A stretch of DNA of 42,783 nt, from positions 1 through 42,783 of the forward strand of contig JACQHZ010000257.1 of the NCBI GenBank assembly GCA_016198745.1, in the 5' to 3' direction. Position numbers and translations under genes: made by a program. The notes beneath the pieces are model-generated. The model did no database searches and was not told the origin of the DNA. It worked only from the letters and a program-made list of their open reading frames with translations. Shown here piece by piece: positions 6,767-15,474 of the stretch. The number at the start of each line of letters is the position of its first letter. Position 1 is the stretch's first letter. The DNA comes from Verrucomicrobiota bacterium (GTDB lineage: Bacteria > Verrucomicrobiota > Verrucomicrobiia > JABWAM01).

Positions 6767-9700
6767 ATAATTATTCAGATGAGATGCTTGCAAAATGGTG
6801 TAGAGGCGCTTCTGCCTGTCCCCCTTGTGGGGATGAGCGCCGTCTATCCCCCCGTCTGAGGGGGGACAAGTCGGAAGACCCCGACACAAAGTGTCGGGGC
6901 TACATTTCGCGGCGGAGTTTTGCAAGAGGCTCACATTATTGGAAACTCGCGACTTTGTTGCTGGCGGCTTTTTTTGCCGGCGGAATCCAGGCTGCAAACG
7001 AAACGCCGCCGGCCAAGGCGGAGACCCCTCCAGCGAAAGCCGAGGCTGCATCCGCAAAAAATCCGGCGGTGCTGATCGTCAACGGGCGGGAATACAACCC
7101 CGCGAACAAGGGGGATTTCACGTGGTTCCAGGAACTCAATAAACACGGGTTTCAGCTCGACGTTCATTTCAACGGCGCCCGGCCGCTGAACTGGGAGCTG
7201 ATCCAGAAGTACAACTGCCTGGTGATCGTTGATCTGCCTCCGGACGAAAAGGAGGCCAAAGGCAAGGGCGGCCCGCCGTTTCGGAAGGAACTGCTGGAAC
7301 TGCTGGACCGCTACCTCAAAGAAGGCGGCGGCGTTTTCATCATGCCCGATTTCCAGGGCTACGCGGAGACGCTGAAGTGGATGAAGCGGATGGACTCGTG
7401 CCTGGAGCGGTGGGGCGCCCGGATGCCGGCGGACCGGTTGCAGGACCTGGCCTCGGAGACCCGGCATCCGCGCAGTGGGGCCGATTTCATCTTCACGGAC
7501 AAAATCGCCACCTCGCCGGTCAGCGAGGGAGTCAAGGGGATTTGGTTTCCCAGCAGCCGCGAGGACAACTGGGCGTTTCACGCCTTCGGCAGCCCCATCG
7601 AGGTGTCGCCGGAGTGGACGGTGGTGGCGCGCGGCGCCGACAGCAGCAGCACCAAGCCGATGGTGGAAGTGGGCGCATCGACAGAGCACAACCTGCTGGC
7701 CACGATGTTTCACCGTCCCGACCAGAACAAGCCGCCGGCGCTGTACGCGATCCGGGAAGTCGGCGGAGGACGCGCGGCCCTCACCGTGCTCTGGCCGATC
7801 TTCACTTTGCATGGCGGCACGACATGGGTCCACGACGGGGTGGTGCTGAACAAGGGACTGCGGGGGCGTCCCAGCAATTTCGGCAAGCTCTTCGAAAACA
7901 CGCTGTGCTGGCTGTCCGAACCCAGTCTGAAAAGCGGAAAGCTCGGCGGTTACCAGCAGGATCCCCTGGTCCTGTTGCACCCGAACCTGCGCCAGAAACC
8001 CGACGAATACTTTTCGCAGTTCGACACCTATCAGAATCCGACGCCGCCGGGCAAGGTGTTCCGGGGCCTGGTCGGCGCCCGCACCGCTTATTCGAGCGGC
8101 AAGGGGACGGTGGCCGATTATGCGGCGGCCGCCAAACGGGCGGGGCTGGACTTCATCATCTTTCTCGAAGATTTCAGCGCGCTCACCGAAGAAAAATTGC
8201 GCAAGCTCGAAGCGGACTGCAAGCGCCTCGCGACCGACGAGATCCTGCTGATCCCCGGTTACGCCATTGACAATAACATTGGCAATCACATGTTCTTTTA
8301 CGGGTTCGACCACAAATGGCCGACGCCCACGCAGTTGGACGGTCCCAAGAAGGATCAGTTGCGGACACAATGCAAGGACAAGGACGGCAACCTCACCTAC
8401 ACGGACGAAGACGCCAAGAATATGCTCTGGCACTACACCGGAACCCAGGGGGGCCGGAACATCGGTTACTACGATTTCACCGGCCAGCCCGGTGTGCCCG
8501 TCCGCAACCTGCGGCTCTACGGCATTCTTGGCGTGATGACCTATCGCAACGGCAAGTTGATCGAGGATCTCACGCCCGACTACCTGGACTACGTCATGGA
8601 CGGCAATCCGCCCTTGGCCTGCGCGATGGACATCGTCCAGTCTCCGGCGGAACTGGAGGCATCGGTCAAGGCGAATCATTATCTGACGCATGTGGCGGCC
8701 GGCTCGTTGAAGGATGTGGTCGCGGCCATCCCTTACGGCCACCAGTACGGCCGCGCCAACGTGAATCCCTCCAACGGCCCGCAAATCAAATCATGGGCGG
8801 GCACCGAACGCGTGATGACCTTTGCGGGCGAACCGTTCGTCACCAAACGTTACCGCGTGCGCCCGCAAGCGTGGATAACCTCCGACGTCGGGTTGAAGGA
8901 AATCCGGATTTACTGCGACACGAAACTCTACCGGCGCATTCTGCTGAACGGCGTCAAGGAGTTCAACCAGACTTTCGAGTGGGCGTACGACCGGCAACGC
9001 ATTCTGGTTCTCGAAGCAATTGATGTGGAGGGAAAACGCGCGCTCAGCGCCGGGCATGAGATCTGGTGCGACGCCCATTTCAACACTTGGTGTGGCGACC
9101 GGCAAAATGGCGAGATTTGGCATGGTCCCTTCGCTCTGCCGGGACCGCGCCCACCCCTATTTTCCCCGGGACCCACTTGGGATGGCGGCGGCAGCGAGTC
9201 GTTCATTGGGTTGCAACTTTGGGGCGGTCCATTCGTCAAGACCAAAGCTGGCGAAACCGAAGGTTGGTCCCGGCCGTACGGCGGCCGCGGTATGGAAGGA
9301 AACGTTTATCCGGCCTGTTTCGACGATTCGGTGGGAAATATTGCGGGAATCGCGGATCATGAATACGCTCCCGGTATCGTGGCCAACGCTTATCACACGC
9401 TGGGTCCGCGTGTCCCAGCCCCGCTCATGACCTATACCACGCGGCGCACTCAGTACATTCACCGGATCGCCGGCCCAAATCTCGATTGGCATGCCATGTG
9501 GCCCGAACGGGCGGGCGGCAACATGGCCATGATGGAGGGAACAATGACCCTCAAGAAGGATGCCACCGTCGAAGTGCTTGACGTAGGATCAATAACCCCC
9601 ATCGGGTTCGCCAAGGATTCCCCCAATGTCCCCATCTGGGCCATTCGCGCGGACAACGGACGAACTCCCGTTTGCGGGACAATGGCTTCCTTCTTTGGGC

Positions 9701-10530
9701 CGGGCGGCGTTCCGAAAGGGTTGGGGGTGGAGAACCAATATGGGTTTGACATCAAGCCGGGCGGATATGTGGGCCTGTTCGCGACCGAGTTGGGCAACAC
9801 CTCCATCGTGTTCAATCTGGGGGAAACTCCCTTGCGTTTCTCGCCGTCTGGTTATCCAACTCTTTTCCTGCCGGCCCCCGAAAAGCCCAGCAAGGCCGGC
9901 GACACCTTCGCATGGAAGCACCTGGTCGTGTACGACAGCATGACGCAACCGGCGCGCAATCTCCATCGCATCGAGCGCATCCGCGAGTACCTCGGTCTGG
10001 ATGGCAAGCATGACAGTGGGCTGAAGGTGAAGCGCGGGAAGCTGCTCAAGCACTTCGGCCTGGTTGACCTCGCGCCGGAAAACGGCGTGGTGGAATTTGA
10101 ACTGCCCGCGCCCACCTTCGAGTTGGACATCCCGCTGGGGCTGCGCTTCATCGGGTTCAATCCGAATTGGGCGGTCGGCCAGTTCCAGATCAAGGGTTAT
10201 TCGCCCGGTTTCTACAGCCCGGGCGCCAACGTCTATCGGAACCTGGCCACCGATGACCGCGACATGGTTCACTTGGCGGTGTACACGACCAACACGCCCA
10301 TGACTCACTGCATCGTGGGTCATCCCGTTCAGTGCGACGCCAAAGAGTTGATCATTGAGTTCACCAAGGTGTCCGATCATACGCCCAAATACCGCGTGGC
10401 CATCAACAACCCGACCGACAAACCCATCAAGACGACCTTGAAAAAATGCATGGACCTGCCGGGCTTCGATTTTCCCGACACACCCGTGGAAGCCGCCGCG
10501 GGCGCCTATCAGATCGTGAAGGAGAAATAG
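6763..10530 (+). CDS. Large exported protein with amidotransferase-like and PHP-like regions
   Basis: A 1255-residue protein whose ATG overlaps the preceding stop (ATGA). A hydrophobic signal ([17 protein letters not shown], cleavage near residue 77) follows an unusual 59-residue extension encoded by a palindromic element. Residues ~95-400 begin [12 protein letters not shown] and contain [13 protein letters not shown] and [12 protein letters not shown], resembling a class I glutamine-amidotransferase-like (ThuA/DUF4159-like) flavodoxin fold. Residues ~430-560 ([23 protein letters not shown]) look like a PHP phosphoesterase domain, but the metal-binding histidines expected before and after are missing. 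The rest is beta-rich with Asp/Trp/Gly-rich stretches, probably sandwich domains. Its likely place is periplasm or cell surface; its catalytic role is unknown, and the PHP-like part may be a binding or structural relic. Confidence 0.75.
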   Translation: MNNYSDEMLAKWCRGASACPPCGDERRLSPRLRGDKSEDPDTKCRGYISRRSFARGSHYWKLATLLLAAFFAGGIQAANETPPAKAETPPAKAEAASAKNPAVLIVNGREYNPANKGDFTWFQELNKHGFQLDVHFNGARPLNWELIQKYNCLVIVDLPPDEKEAKGKGGPPFRKELLELLDRYLKEGGGVFIMPDFQGYAETLKWMKRMDSCLERWGARMPADRLQDLASETRHPRSGADFIFTDKIATSPVSEGVKGIWFPSSREDNWAFHAFGSPIEVSPEWTVVARGADSSSTKPMVEVGASTEHNLLATMFHRPDQNKPPALYAIREVGGGRAALTVLWPIFTLHGGTTWVHDGVVLNKGLRGRPSNFGKLFENTLCWLSEPSLKSGKLGGYQQDPLVLLHPNLRQKPDEYFSQFDTYQNPTPPGKVFRGLVGARTAYSSGKGTVADYAAAAKRAGLDFIIFLEDFSALTEEKLRKLEADCKRLATDEILLIPGYAIDNNIGNHMFFYGFDHKWPTPTQLDGPKKDQLRTQCKDKDGNLTYTDEDAKNMLWHYTGTQGGRNIGYYDFTGQPGVPVRNLRLYGILGVMTYRNGKLIEDLTPDYLDYVMDGNPPLACAMDIVQSPAELEASVKANHYLTHVAAGSLKDVVAAIPYGHQYGRANVNPSNGPQIKSWAGTERVMTFAGEPFVTKRYRVRPQAWITSDVGLKEIRIYCDTKLYRRILLNGVKEFNQTFEWAYDRQRILVLEAIDVEGKRALSAGHEIWCDAHFNTWCGDRQNGEIWHGPFALPGPRPPLFSPGPTWDGGGSESFIGLQLWGGPFVKTKAGETEGWSRPYGGRGMEGNVYPACFDDSVGNIAGIADHEYAPGIVANAYHTLGPRVPAPLMTYTTRRTQYIHRIAGPNLDWHAMWPERAGGNMAMMEGTMTLKKDATVEVLDVGSITPIGFAKDSPNVPIWAIRADNGRTPVCGTMASFFGPGGVPKGLGVENQYGFDIKPGGYVGLFATELGNTSIVFNLGETPLRFSPSGYPTLFLPAPEKPSKAGDTFAWKHLVVYDSMTQPARNLHRIERIREYLGLDGKHDSGLKVKRGKLLKHFGLVDLAPENGVVEFELPAPTFELDIPLGLRFIGFNPNWAVGQFQIKGYSPGFYSPGANVYRNLATDDRDMVHLAVYTTNTPMTHCIVGHPVQCDAKELIIEFTKVSDHTPKYRVAINNPTDKPIKTTLKKCMDLPGFDFPDTPVEAAAGAYQIVKEK
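6787..6926. repeat. Nested palindromic element A (CTTGCAAAA ends)
   Basis: Outer inverted repeats CTTGCAAAA (6787-6795) and TTTTGCAAG (6918-6926) enclose TGTAG/CTACA, then three hairpins: GGCGCT/AGCGCC (6805-6810, 6836-6841), TCCCCCC/GGGGGGA (6847-6866) and the perfect CCCCGACAC-AAA-GTGTCGGGG (6879-6899). The element lies between the start codon and the signal peptide of the exported 1255-residue protein and is open in that frame, so it seems to be translated. Element B at 10784 shares its ends and design. Confidence 0.8.
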
Positions 10531-10531
10531 A

Positions 10532-10751
10532 GTGATTACTTGGGTTCATTACTTGGGTTCAGGGTTCAGGGGTTGGGGAGCACATGCGCCCCCGCGTGTT
10601 CTGTTGGGCGCCCCCGCCCAACAGCTTCCCTCGACTCCCGGAAAAATCGGCGTGGGCGCCAATTTCCACACGCGAGGGCGCGGGCGCTCCCCAACCGTGA
10701 ATCTGAGTTCCGTTAACCGTGAACCGTTGAACCGTGAATTTGAGTAGTTAC
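10532..10751. repeat. Nested palindromic element C with heptad flanks and GTAGTTAC end
   Basis: The outer part is built of 7-8-bp units: TTGGGTTC types at the left and AACCGTGA types at the right, closing with GTAGTTAC (10744-10751). Inside, an inverted repeat of about 29 bp (10571-10599 and 10668-10696) begins GGTTGGGGAGC and ends GCTCCCCAACC. At the centre is a perfect hairpin CTGTTGGGCG-CCCC-CGCCCAACAG (10601-10624). The left end GTGATTAC resembles the GTAACTAC terminus of the MITE at 22281. It fills the whole gap between the two exported-protein genes and so supplies the leader of the second. Confidence 0.75.
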
Positions 10752-10755
10752 AACC

Positions 10756-11490
10756 ATGAACAAATTACCACTCATTGGAGCCTCTTGCAAAACTCCGGCA
10801 CGAGATGTAGCTGCCCCGAATGCTTTCGGGGCAGGTTCCCGACCTGCCCACCACCTGGCAGGCGGGTGGACGGCGCTTCACAGAAGCGCCGCTACAAAGT
10901 TTTGCAAGCGGATCATTGCATTATCGATTGTATTATCGCTCGGCATGGCCCACTTGGGACTGGCCCAAACGGATGAAAATCTCATCAGGAACGGGGATTT
11001 TGAAGACGACATCACGGGCTGGGTGTTCGCCAACTTTACCAAGAGGTTTCCCGATGCGCTGGCCTGGGAAGAAAAAGACACGGAGGGGAAATCGCGCGGC
11101 GCCCTGAAAGTCACGATGCCTGCTCCGGAAGCGCTGGAGGAGAAGTCCCCGTGGCAAACCGGCGCCGTCTGCACGTTGCTCGGCAAGTTGGACCCGGAAA
11201 CCGAAGTCATCAAGATCAAGTTTGCGGCGAAGAGTCTTGATGAGTCGCCCTTTCTGTTCATCACGCGCCTGCACGGCGGCGGCGGCGGTCAATCGGTGGA
11301 ACTCGAACCCGGCTGGAAAAAGTTCGAGGTCATCATCTCCACCGCCCATGCGGATAACGCCCTCGTTTTTACGTTGATTGGGAAACCGTTTGCCGGCGCC
11401 GGCCCGGGCGCCGGCCCGGGCGCCAGCCCCGTGGCGGAAGGCGCGTTTCTCCTGGACAATGTGGAAGTGACCACCGCGAAGAAAAAATAA
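10756..11490 (+). CDS. Small exported binding-module-like protein (CBM4/9-like)
   Basis: A 244-residue product. A hydrophobic signal (KRIIALSIVLSLGMAHLGLAQ) follows a 40-residue leader encoded by palindromic element B; no ATG, GTG or TTG in frame lies between the element and the signal, so ATG 10756 is needed. The mature part begins NLIRNGDFEDDITGW, the opening of CBM_4_9-type beta-sandwich modules, and ends FLLDNVEVT, their usual last strand. A GAGPGAGPGASP linker-like repeat precedes the last strand. The minus-strand protein at 27096-27659 is a paralogue with the same opening (NGSFEADTAGW) and close (FLLDDVSVE). The likely role is carbohydrate binding at the cell surface or in the periplasm; no catalytic motif is seen. 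Confidence 0.8.
   Translation: MNKLPLIGASCKTPARDVAAPNAFGAGSRPAHHLAGGWTALHRSAATKFCKRIIALSIVLSLGMAHLGLAQTDENLIRNGDFEDDITGWVFANFTKRFPDALAWEEKDTEGKSRGALKVTMPAPEALEEKSPWQTGAVCTLLGKLDPETEVIKIKFAAKSLDESPFLFITRLHGGGGGQSVELEPGWKKFEVIISTAHADNALVFTLIGKPFAGAGPGAGPGASPVAEGAFLLDNVEVTTAKKK
10784..10907. repeat. Nested palindromic element B (CTTGCAAAACT ends)
   Basis: Perfect 11-bp terminal inverted repeats CTTGCAAAACT (10784-10794) and AGTTTTGCAAG (10897-10907), then TGTAGC/GCTACA (10806-10811, 10890-10895). Inside are hairpins GCCCCGAA-TGCT-TTCGGGGC (10813-10832), GCAGGT-TCCCG-ACCTGC (10831-10847) and GGCGCTTC-ACA-GAAGCGCC (10871-10889). It is inserted within the coding leader of the small exported protein and must be translated for the protein to be made. 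Confidence 0.85.
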
Positions 11491-11590
11491 ACTGAACCGA
11501 CAATCCAACAATCCGGGCATGCTTCAAAGTTCACGATTGGATTTCTCCCAGCTCAAAACCAAGAACCTCCTCAACCGTGAACCTGAAACC

Positions 11591-14500
11591 GTGAACCACG
11601 CCACAATCCACACCTTCACGCTGCGCGATTGCATCCATCATTCCTGGACGCGCGAACTGGTGACCTACGAAATCGAACTGCCGCCGGAGAACGCCGCGCA
11701 AGCCATTCTCGCCGATTCGAAGGAGAACATTGTGCCGGTGCAGATTCAGCCTTCCGCCGGCGGACGCTGCTCGGTGTCGTTCGTGGTCGATCTTCTGCCC
11801 GCTGATGGCGAGGCGATCTATGCGCTCCAGCGCGGGATGCCCTCCAGCGCCCCGTTGATTGTTCGCGCGGCGGACAGTCTGATTCTCGATGGAGGAACCG
11901 TCGCCGCGCGCGTGCCCGCCGCAGGCGCAAAAAACTTTTCGTCTCCCGTTCCTTTACGCGATCTTCCGGCGCCGTTGCTGGCAGTGCGCGGGCGTTCAGG
12001 AACCTGGATCGGCGCGGGCGCGATGAAGGGTGAAGCCCTGGCGACCGCCGCGCGCTGTCGGATTGTGGCGGATGGCCCGATTTTTGCCGAAGTCGAAATC
12101 GAGTATTTGTTCCACGGCGGAAAGTATGCCGCCCGGGTGCGGGTTGTGCGCGGAAGTGAAGCGGTACAAATCCGAGAGGAGTTTGAGATGGCGAAGGACG
12201 CGGCAAACGGCGTGTTTTTTTCCTTTTCGCTGACAGAAGGACTGCGACCGGATCGGGTGGCCGCCGATGTGAATCAGGTGGTTGCGGGCCGGAGCCGCGC
12301 TGACGCCAGAAAGAACCGTTTGGGGTTGGATTGTCGCCTCGAATTCGGCGAACCCTGCCGCGAAATGTCCATCCTCGGTTATCTCAACTGGTGGCCGGAG
12401 ACCGCGCAACGGGCAACCTTCTATCGCGCGGAAGCGCGCGGAGGAGACGCCGTCTCGGTGCTGCCCACGCGAATCGGCTGGTGGCGCAATCCCATGGGGA
12501 TGTATGTTATGACCGCCCGGACGAACCGGGTTTCCATTGATCTGCCGTTGCGCATCGAGCAGGAATGGGCGCGGGACGGCGTGGAGATGGATGGCGCGTT
12601 TTATACCGGCAGCCTTGAGGAGGGTTGGCCGCGCCAGGCGGGTCGCCGGGCCTGGATTCTCCATTGCACGACCATCGAGGCGGCGTTGCCGGCTTCCGGC
12701 CCATCCAGCGTCCTCGAAACGGTGGTCAAGGAATGCAGCCTTCCGCTGGACAAGGTGAAGGATTGGATTTTGGACTGGCCGCAGGACCCGGGCGTGACGC
12801 ACCCGCGGCTTTTCATCGAACCGGGCCAACTGGAGGAAATCCGCGCGCGTCTGAAAAAGAGCGCGCGAGCGATACAACATCTCACCCATGATTGCAACCG
12901 GCCGGCTGCTTATGTGATCACGCAGGATCCGACCATCGCGCATGAATTGTTGTGGAGCGACACCTATCTTCCGGACCGTCATTGGGACCCGTTTGCGGCC
13001 ATGGGTGTGATCCGGAGCCTGCGGCAGTACGTGGCCGGACTCATGGAAGGGGGGTATCTCGCCATGCCGGCCCCGAACAACTGGCGGCCCACAACGGAAT
13101 TGCTCAAGTTTGATGCCGCGATGAGCATCCCGGACCTGTCCGACGCAGAACGCGCCGAACTGCGGCAGATGATGGCGTTTGTGGTGAACATGGTGGCCGA
13201 TGAAGACTGGCATCCGACCAAGGCCGGTTTTCATCGCGGAAACGTCAACATGCCGCCCCGACAGGAACATCACCTGGGAATGGCCAGCTGGGTGTTTGCC
13301 GACCATCCGTTGGCGCCGGTATGGCGACGCCGGGGCGAGGCAGAAGCAAAGCGCATGATCGAGACGATGGTGCGCGAGGGCGGCGCGTGGCGTGAGAATC
13401 CGCATTATCACTATCTCGTGGGCTTGCCCGCGCTTTTTCAGTCGGCGGTGCAACTTCATTATGCAAACGGTTTCGATCTTTTTTCCCATCCCAAACTCAA
13501 GGCAAACTTCGAGTACCTGATGGCCATCACCACGCCGCCCGATCCGCGTTTCGGCATCCGCGTCGTCGCGCCTTTTGGCACGGCCTCCTGGGGTGGCTGT
13601 TCGCAATTTGGATGGGCGGCCAATCTGACCAGAAAAAGCGATCCCCCTTTCTCGCGCCGGATGCAATGGATGTGGCGCGAACAGGGGCGTCCCGGCGAAG
13701 GCGATCTGGTGATTGATCCCGACTTGCCGACGGAGACGCCGGCGCTGAGGAGCGCCTCTTTTCCGGGGTTCGGCGTCGTGCTCCGCTGCGGGTTTCCGTC
13801 GAAGGAGGAGACGTGGGTGGCATTCCGGATGGGCGAAAACGTTGAACACTACAATTTCGGCGATCAGGGCAGCTTCATGATGTACGCGAAAGGCGCGCCG
13901 CTGGTCCTGAGTTTCGGGTCCGCATACACTCCGCAACTTCGTGGCGCCTGGTTTCACAACCGCGTCAGCATCGGACACGAGGAGGTGCGTGACGGGCTGA
14001 TGGGCGGCACCGAATTTTTCAGCCAAAATGGCGATCCGGAATACGCCGGACGAATCACGCATTTCGTCCGCCTGCCAACGGCCGATTACACGGCGGGGCG
14101 TCATGTCTCCCGGCGACAAGGGCTGGCGCCGGAGAGGTTGGATGTTCTCATGCCGTCCAACGTGGATTTTCCGGCGCGCGAAATTCCGCCGCACACATGG
14201 ACGCGCCAGATGTTGCTGGTGAAATCGCTGACGGATGCGGGCGATGACGATCCGTGCGGACCAACCTATCTGACGATCAACGACACCATCGAATCGCCTG
14301 ATCCGCTCGGAACCGAATGGAACTTGTGGTTGATGGCGGATTCGTTGGAATTGGAAACCAATCCTGCGCGCGGTCGAGGTCGTTTTGGCGTTGCGCTCGA
14401 TCTCTTCATGGCCACGCCCCTGCAACCGCGGTGGACAACCCGCGAATTCAGCCACACCTTTTTGTATCCCGGCGATATGCGGCGCGCATGGCGGGAAAGA

Positions 14501-14959
14501 AACGGTGATGCGCCTTACATCGAGACGCTCCGAAACCTTCGTCTTTCCCAGCCGCCGGGGCGAGCCTATGTCGCGGTGTTGTATCCGCGGAAGACGGATG
14601 AACCGCCGGCGCAATTTCGGGCGCTGGCCGATGGCCTGGGCGCGGAAGTCGTTCACCCGCGGGGAAAGGACGCCGTTTTCATCGGCTTACAGCCGTTGAA
14701 TTGGGCGGAAGCGGATTGGGAATTCCGCGGCACCGCGGGCGTGATTCGTCAGGAGCGAACGTCCTTGTCGCTGACGCTCGCGGCCGCCGGCGAAATTCGC
14801 GCAAGCGGAATCATTTTGCGGTCCGCGGTTCCGGCAAGCTTGCGCGTCACGGGGCGAATGGCCGCGTTGGTTGTGGATGGTCCCGTTCAGGCGGCGCAAC
14901 TTACTTTACCCGAAGGCATCCGACTGCAATCGCGAACGGCAACGGAGTTCCACCCATGA
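11591..14959 (+). CDS. Heparinase II/III-like polysaccharide lyase-type protein
   Basis: About 1122 residues from the GTG at 11591, or 1146 from an upstream start at 11519. I prefer 11591 because the upstream part is only translated repeat (AACCGTGAA units). The N-terminal ~400 residues are beta-rich. HPRLFIEPGQLEEIRARL, the usual entry of heparinase II/III-like alpha/alpha-toroids, follows, then a helical part with NNWRPTTELLKFDAA and ENPHYHYLVGLP, where Tyr and His residues could be catalytic. The C-terminal beta-sandwich contains WVAFRMGENVEHYNFGDQGSFMMYA, typical of the family. No convincing signal peptide is seen, so it acts inside the cell or leaves by another route. The substrate is likely an acidic polysaccharide; this is family-based inference. 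Confidence 0.75.
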   Translation: MNHATIHTFTLRDCIHHSWTRELVTYEIELPPENAAQAILADSKENIVPVQIQPSAGGRCSVSFVVDLLPADGEAIYALQRGMPSSAPLIVRAADSLILDGGTVAARVPAAGAKNFSSPVPLRDLPAPLLAVRGRSGTWIGAGAMKGEALATAARCRIVADGPIFAEVEIEYLFHGGKYAARVRVVRGSEAVQIREEFEMAKDAANGVFFSFSLTEGLRPDRVAADVNQVVAGRSRADARKNRLGLDCRLEFGEPCREMSILGYLNWWPETAQRATFYRAEARGGDAVSVLPTRIGWWRNPMGMYVMTARTNRVSIDLPLRIEQEWARDGVEMDGAFYTGSLEEGWPRQAGRRAWILHCTTIEAALPASGPSSVLETVVKECSLPLDKVKDWILDWPQDPGVTHPRLFIEPGQLEEIRARLKKSARAIQHLTHDCNRPAAYVITQDPTIAHELLWSDTYLPDRHWDPFAAMGVIRSLRQYVAGLMEGGYLAMPAPNNWRPTTELLKFDAAMSIPDLSDAERAELRQMMAFVVNMVADEDWHPTKAGFHRGNVNMPPRQEHHLGMASWVFADHPLAPVWRRRGEAEAKRMIETMVREGGAWRENPHYHYLVGLPALFQSAVQLHYANGFDLFSHPKLKANFEYLMAITTPPDPRFGIRVVAPFGTASWGGCSQFGWAANLTRKSDPPFSRRMQWMWREQGRPGEGDLVIDPDLPTETPALRSASFPGFGVVLRCGFPSKEETWVAFRMGENVEHYNFGDQGSFMMYAKGAPLVLSFGSAYTPQLRGAWFHNRVSIGHEEVRDGLMGGTEFFSQNGDPEYAGRITHFVRLPTADYTAGRHVSRRQGLAPERLDVLMPSNVDFPAREIPPHTWTRQMLLVKSLTDAGDDDPCGPTYLTINDTIESPDPLGTEWNLWLMADSLELETNPARGRGRFGVALDLFMATPLQPRWTTREFSHTFLYPGDMRRAWRERNGDAPYIETLRNLRLSQPPGRAYVAVLYPRKTDEPPAQFRALADGLGAEVVHPRGKDAVFIGLQPLNWAEADWEFRGTAGVIRQERTSLSLTLAAAGEIRASGIILRSAVPASLRVTGRMAALVVDGPVQAAQLTLPEGIRLQSRTATEFHP

Positions 14960-15154
14960 AATCATCCGCTACGACACGATCGGGCTGGTTTCCGGAGCCG
15001 CGGTGGATTTCGTTCTGACTTGGAGGGATGTAGGACAAAAATATTCGGACTAATGGCGCTGCGCGTGCGGCCCGGTCTGCGACCTCGCCCATCCCGCGCC
15101 CGCAGTCGTGCTTCCGTTTGACGCCTGCAAGACGGAGTTTGGTTTCGAGGTCCG

Positions 15155-15235
15155 ATGACGTTCAAGATTGATCGGGAAACTGTCTCGTTCGCAGCCCACA
15201 TGAACGCCTTTTGGAACTTGCTCGACGCCATGTGA
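15155..15235 (+). pseudogene. C-terminal relic of an unrecognised gene
   Basis: The 26-residue frame reads TFKIDRETVSFAAHMNAFWNLLDAM before TGA. The decayed gene at 22065-22645 ends with TFKPAQNLHSFAAHAEAFWKLLDIM before TGA; TFK, SFAAH, AFW, LLD and the final Met-stop agree. The two are therefore tails of one gene family whose bodies have been lost here. Both lie near a MITE of the same family. I do not recognise the family. Confidence 0.5.
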
Positions 15236-15318
15236 CGGCGTCATGGATGGACCATTTGTACTCCGTTTTTTCCGGCTCGCCCCCCGTTCCAGCGTGACAG
15301 AAACTTCGGATAATCCAC

Positions 15319-15420
15319 GTAACCGCTCAGGTCATTCCTTTTTTTGTTGTCATTCCCGCGAAAGCGGGAATCCACTTTCCGCTTCCCATTCCCCGCTTTC
15401 GCGGGAATGACCTGAGTTCA
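15319..15420. mobile_element. MITE copy 1 (GTAAC...CTCAGGTCATTCC ends), eroded
   Basis: Perfect 13-bp inverted repeats CTCAGGTCATTCC (15327-15339) and GGAATGACCTGAG (15404-15416) lie just inside GTAACCG at the left. The interior carries ATTCCCGCGAAAGCGGGAAT (15352-15371) and its near-inverted partner around 15388-15408. The design matches the better-preserved copy at 22281-22403. The right end is worn (GAGTTCAC instead of GAGTAGTTAC) and I see no clear target duplication. It carries no transposase gene, so it would be non-autonomous. Confidence 0.75.
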
Positions 15421-15429
15421 CGAAAGCTC

Positions 15430-15474
15430 TTGACGAAAAGTGTTAGGAGTGTTAGTAGTGTTCGCAGTGTATAT
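15430..15474 (+). promoter_or_regulatory. Possible gntR promoter with 9-bp direct repeats
   Basis: TTGACG (15430-15435) resembles a -35 box, and TAGTAG, 17 bases later, is a weak -10. Overlapping this are four 9-bp units AGTGTTAGG, AGTGTTAGT, AGTGTTCGC and AGTGTATAT (15439-15474), running to the ATG at 15473. Phased direct repeats over a promoter suit binding by a regulator, perhaps the GntR protein itself. The promoter call is weak; the repeats are plain. Confidence 0.4.

Larger units (their letters stand above)
14960..15472 (+). other. Gene-free stretch: decayed tail, MITE and promoter region
   Basis: No intact gene in these 513 bases. It contains a short coding relic at 15155-15235 that resembles a relic at 22643, a MITE copy at 15319-15420, and a 9-bp repeat cluster with a possible promoter just before the GntR gene. 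Confidence 0.6.

Noticed and set aside
14871-15053. Frame with EIIRYDTIGLVSGAAVDFVLTW after the heparinase-like gene
   Set aside because: It has a protein-like feel, but I could not link it to any family or to the nearby relic, and it overlaps the end of the heparinase-like gene.
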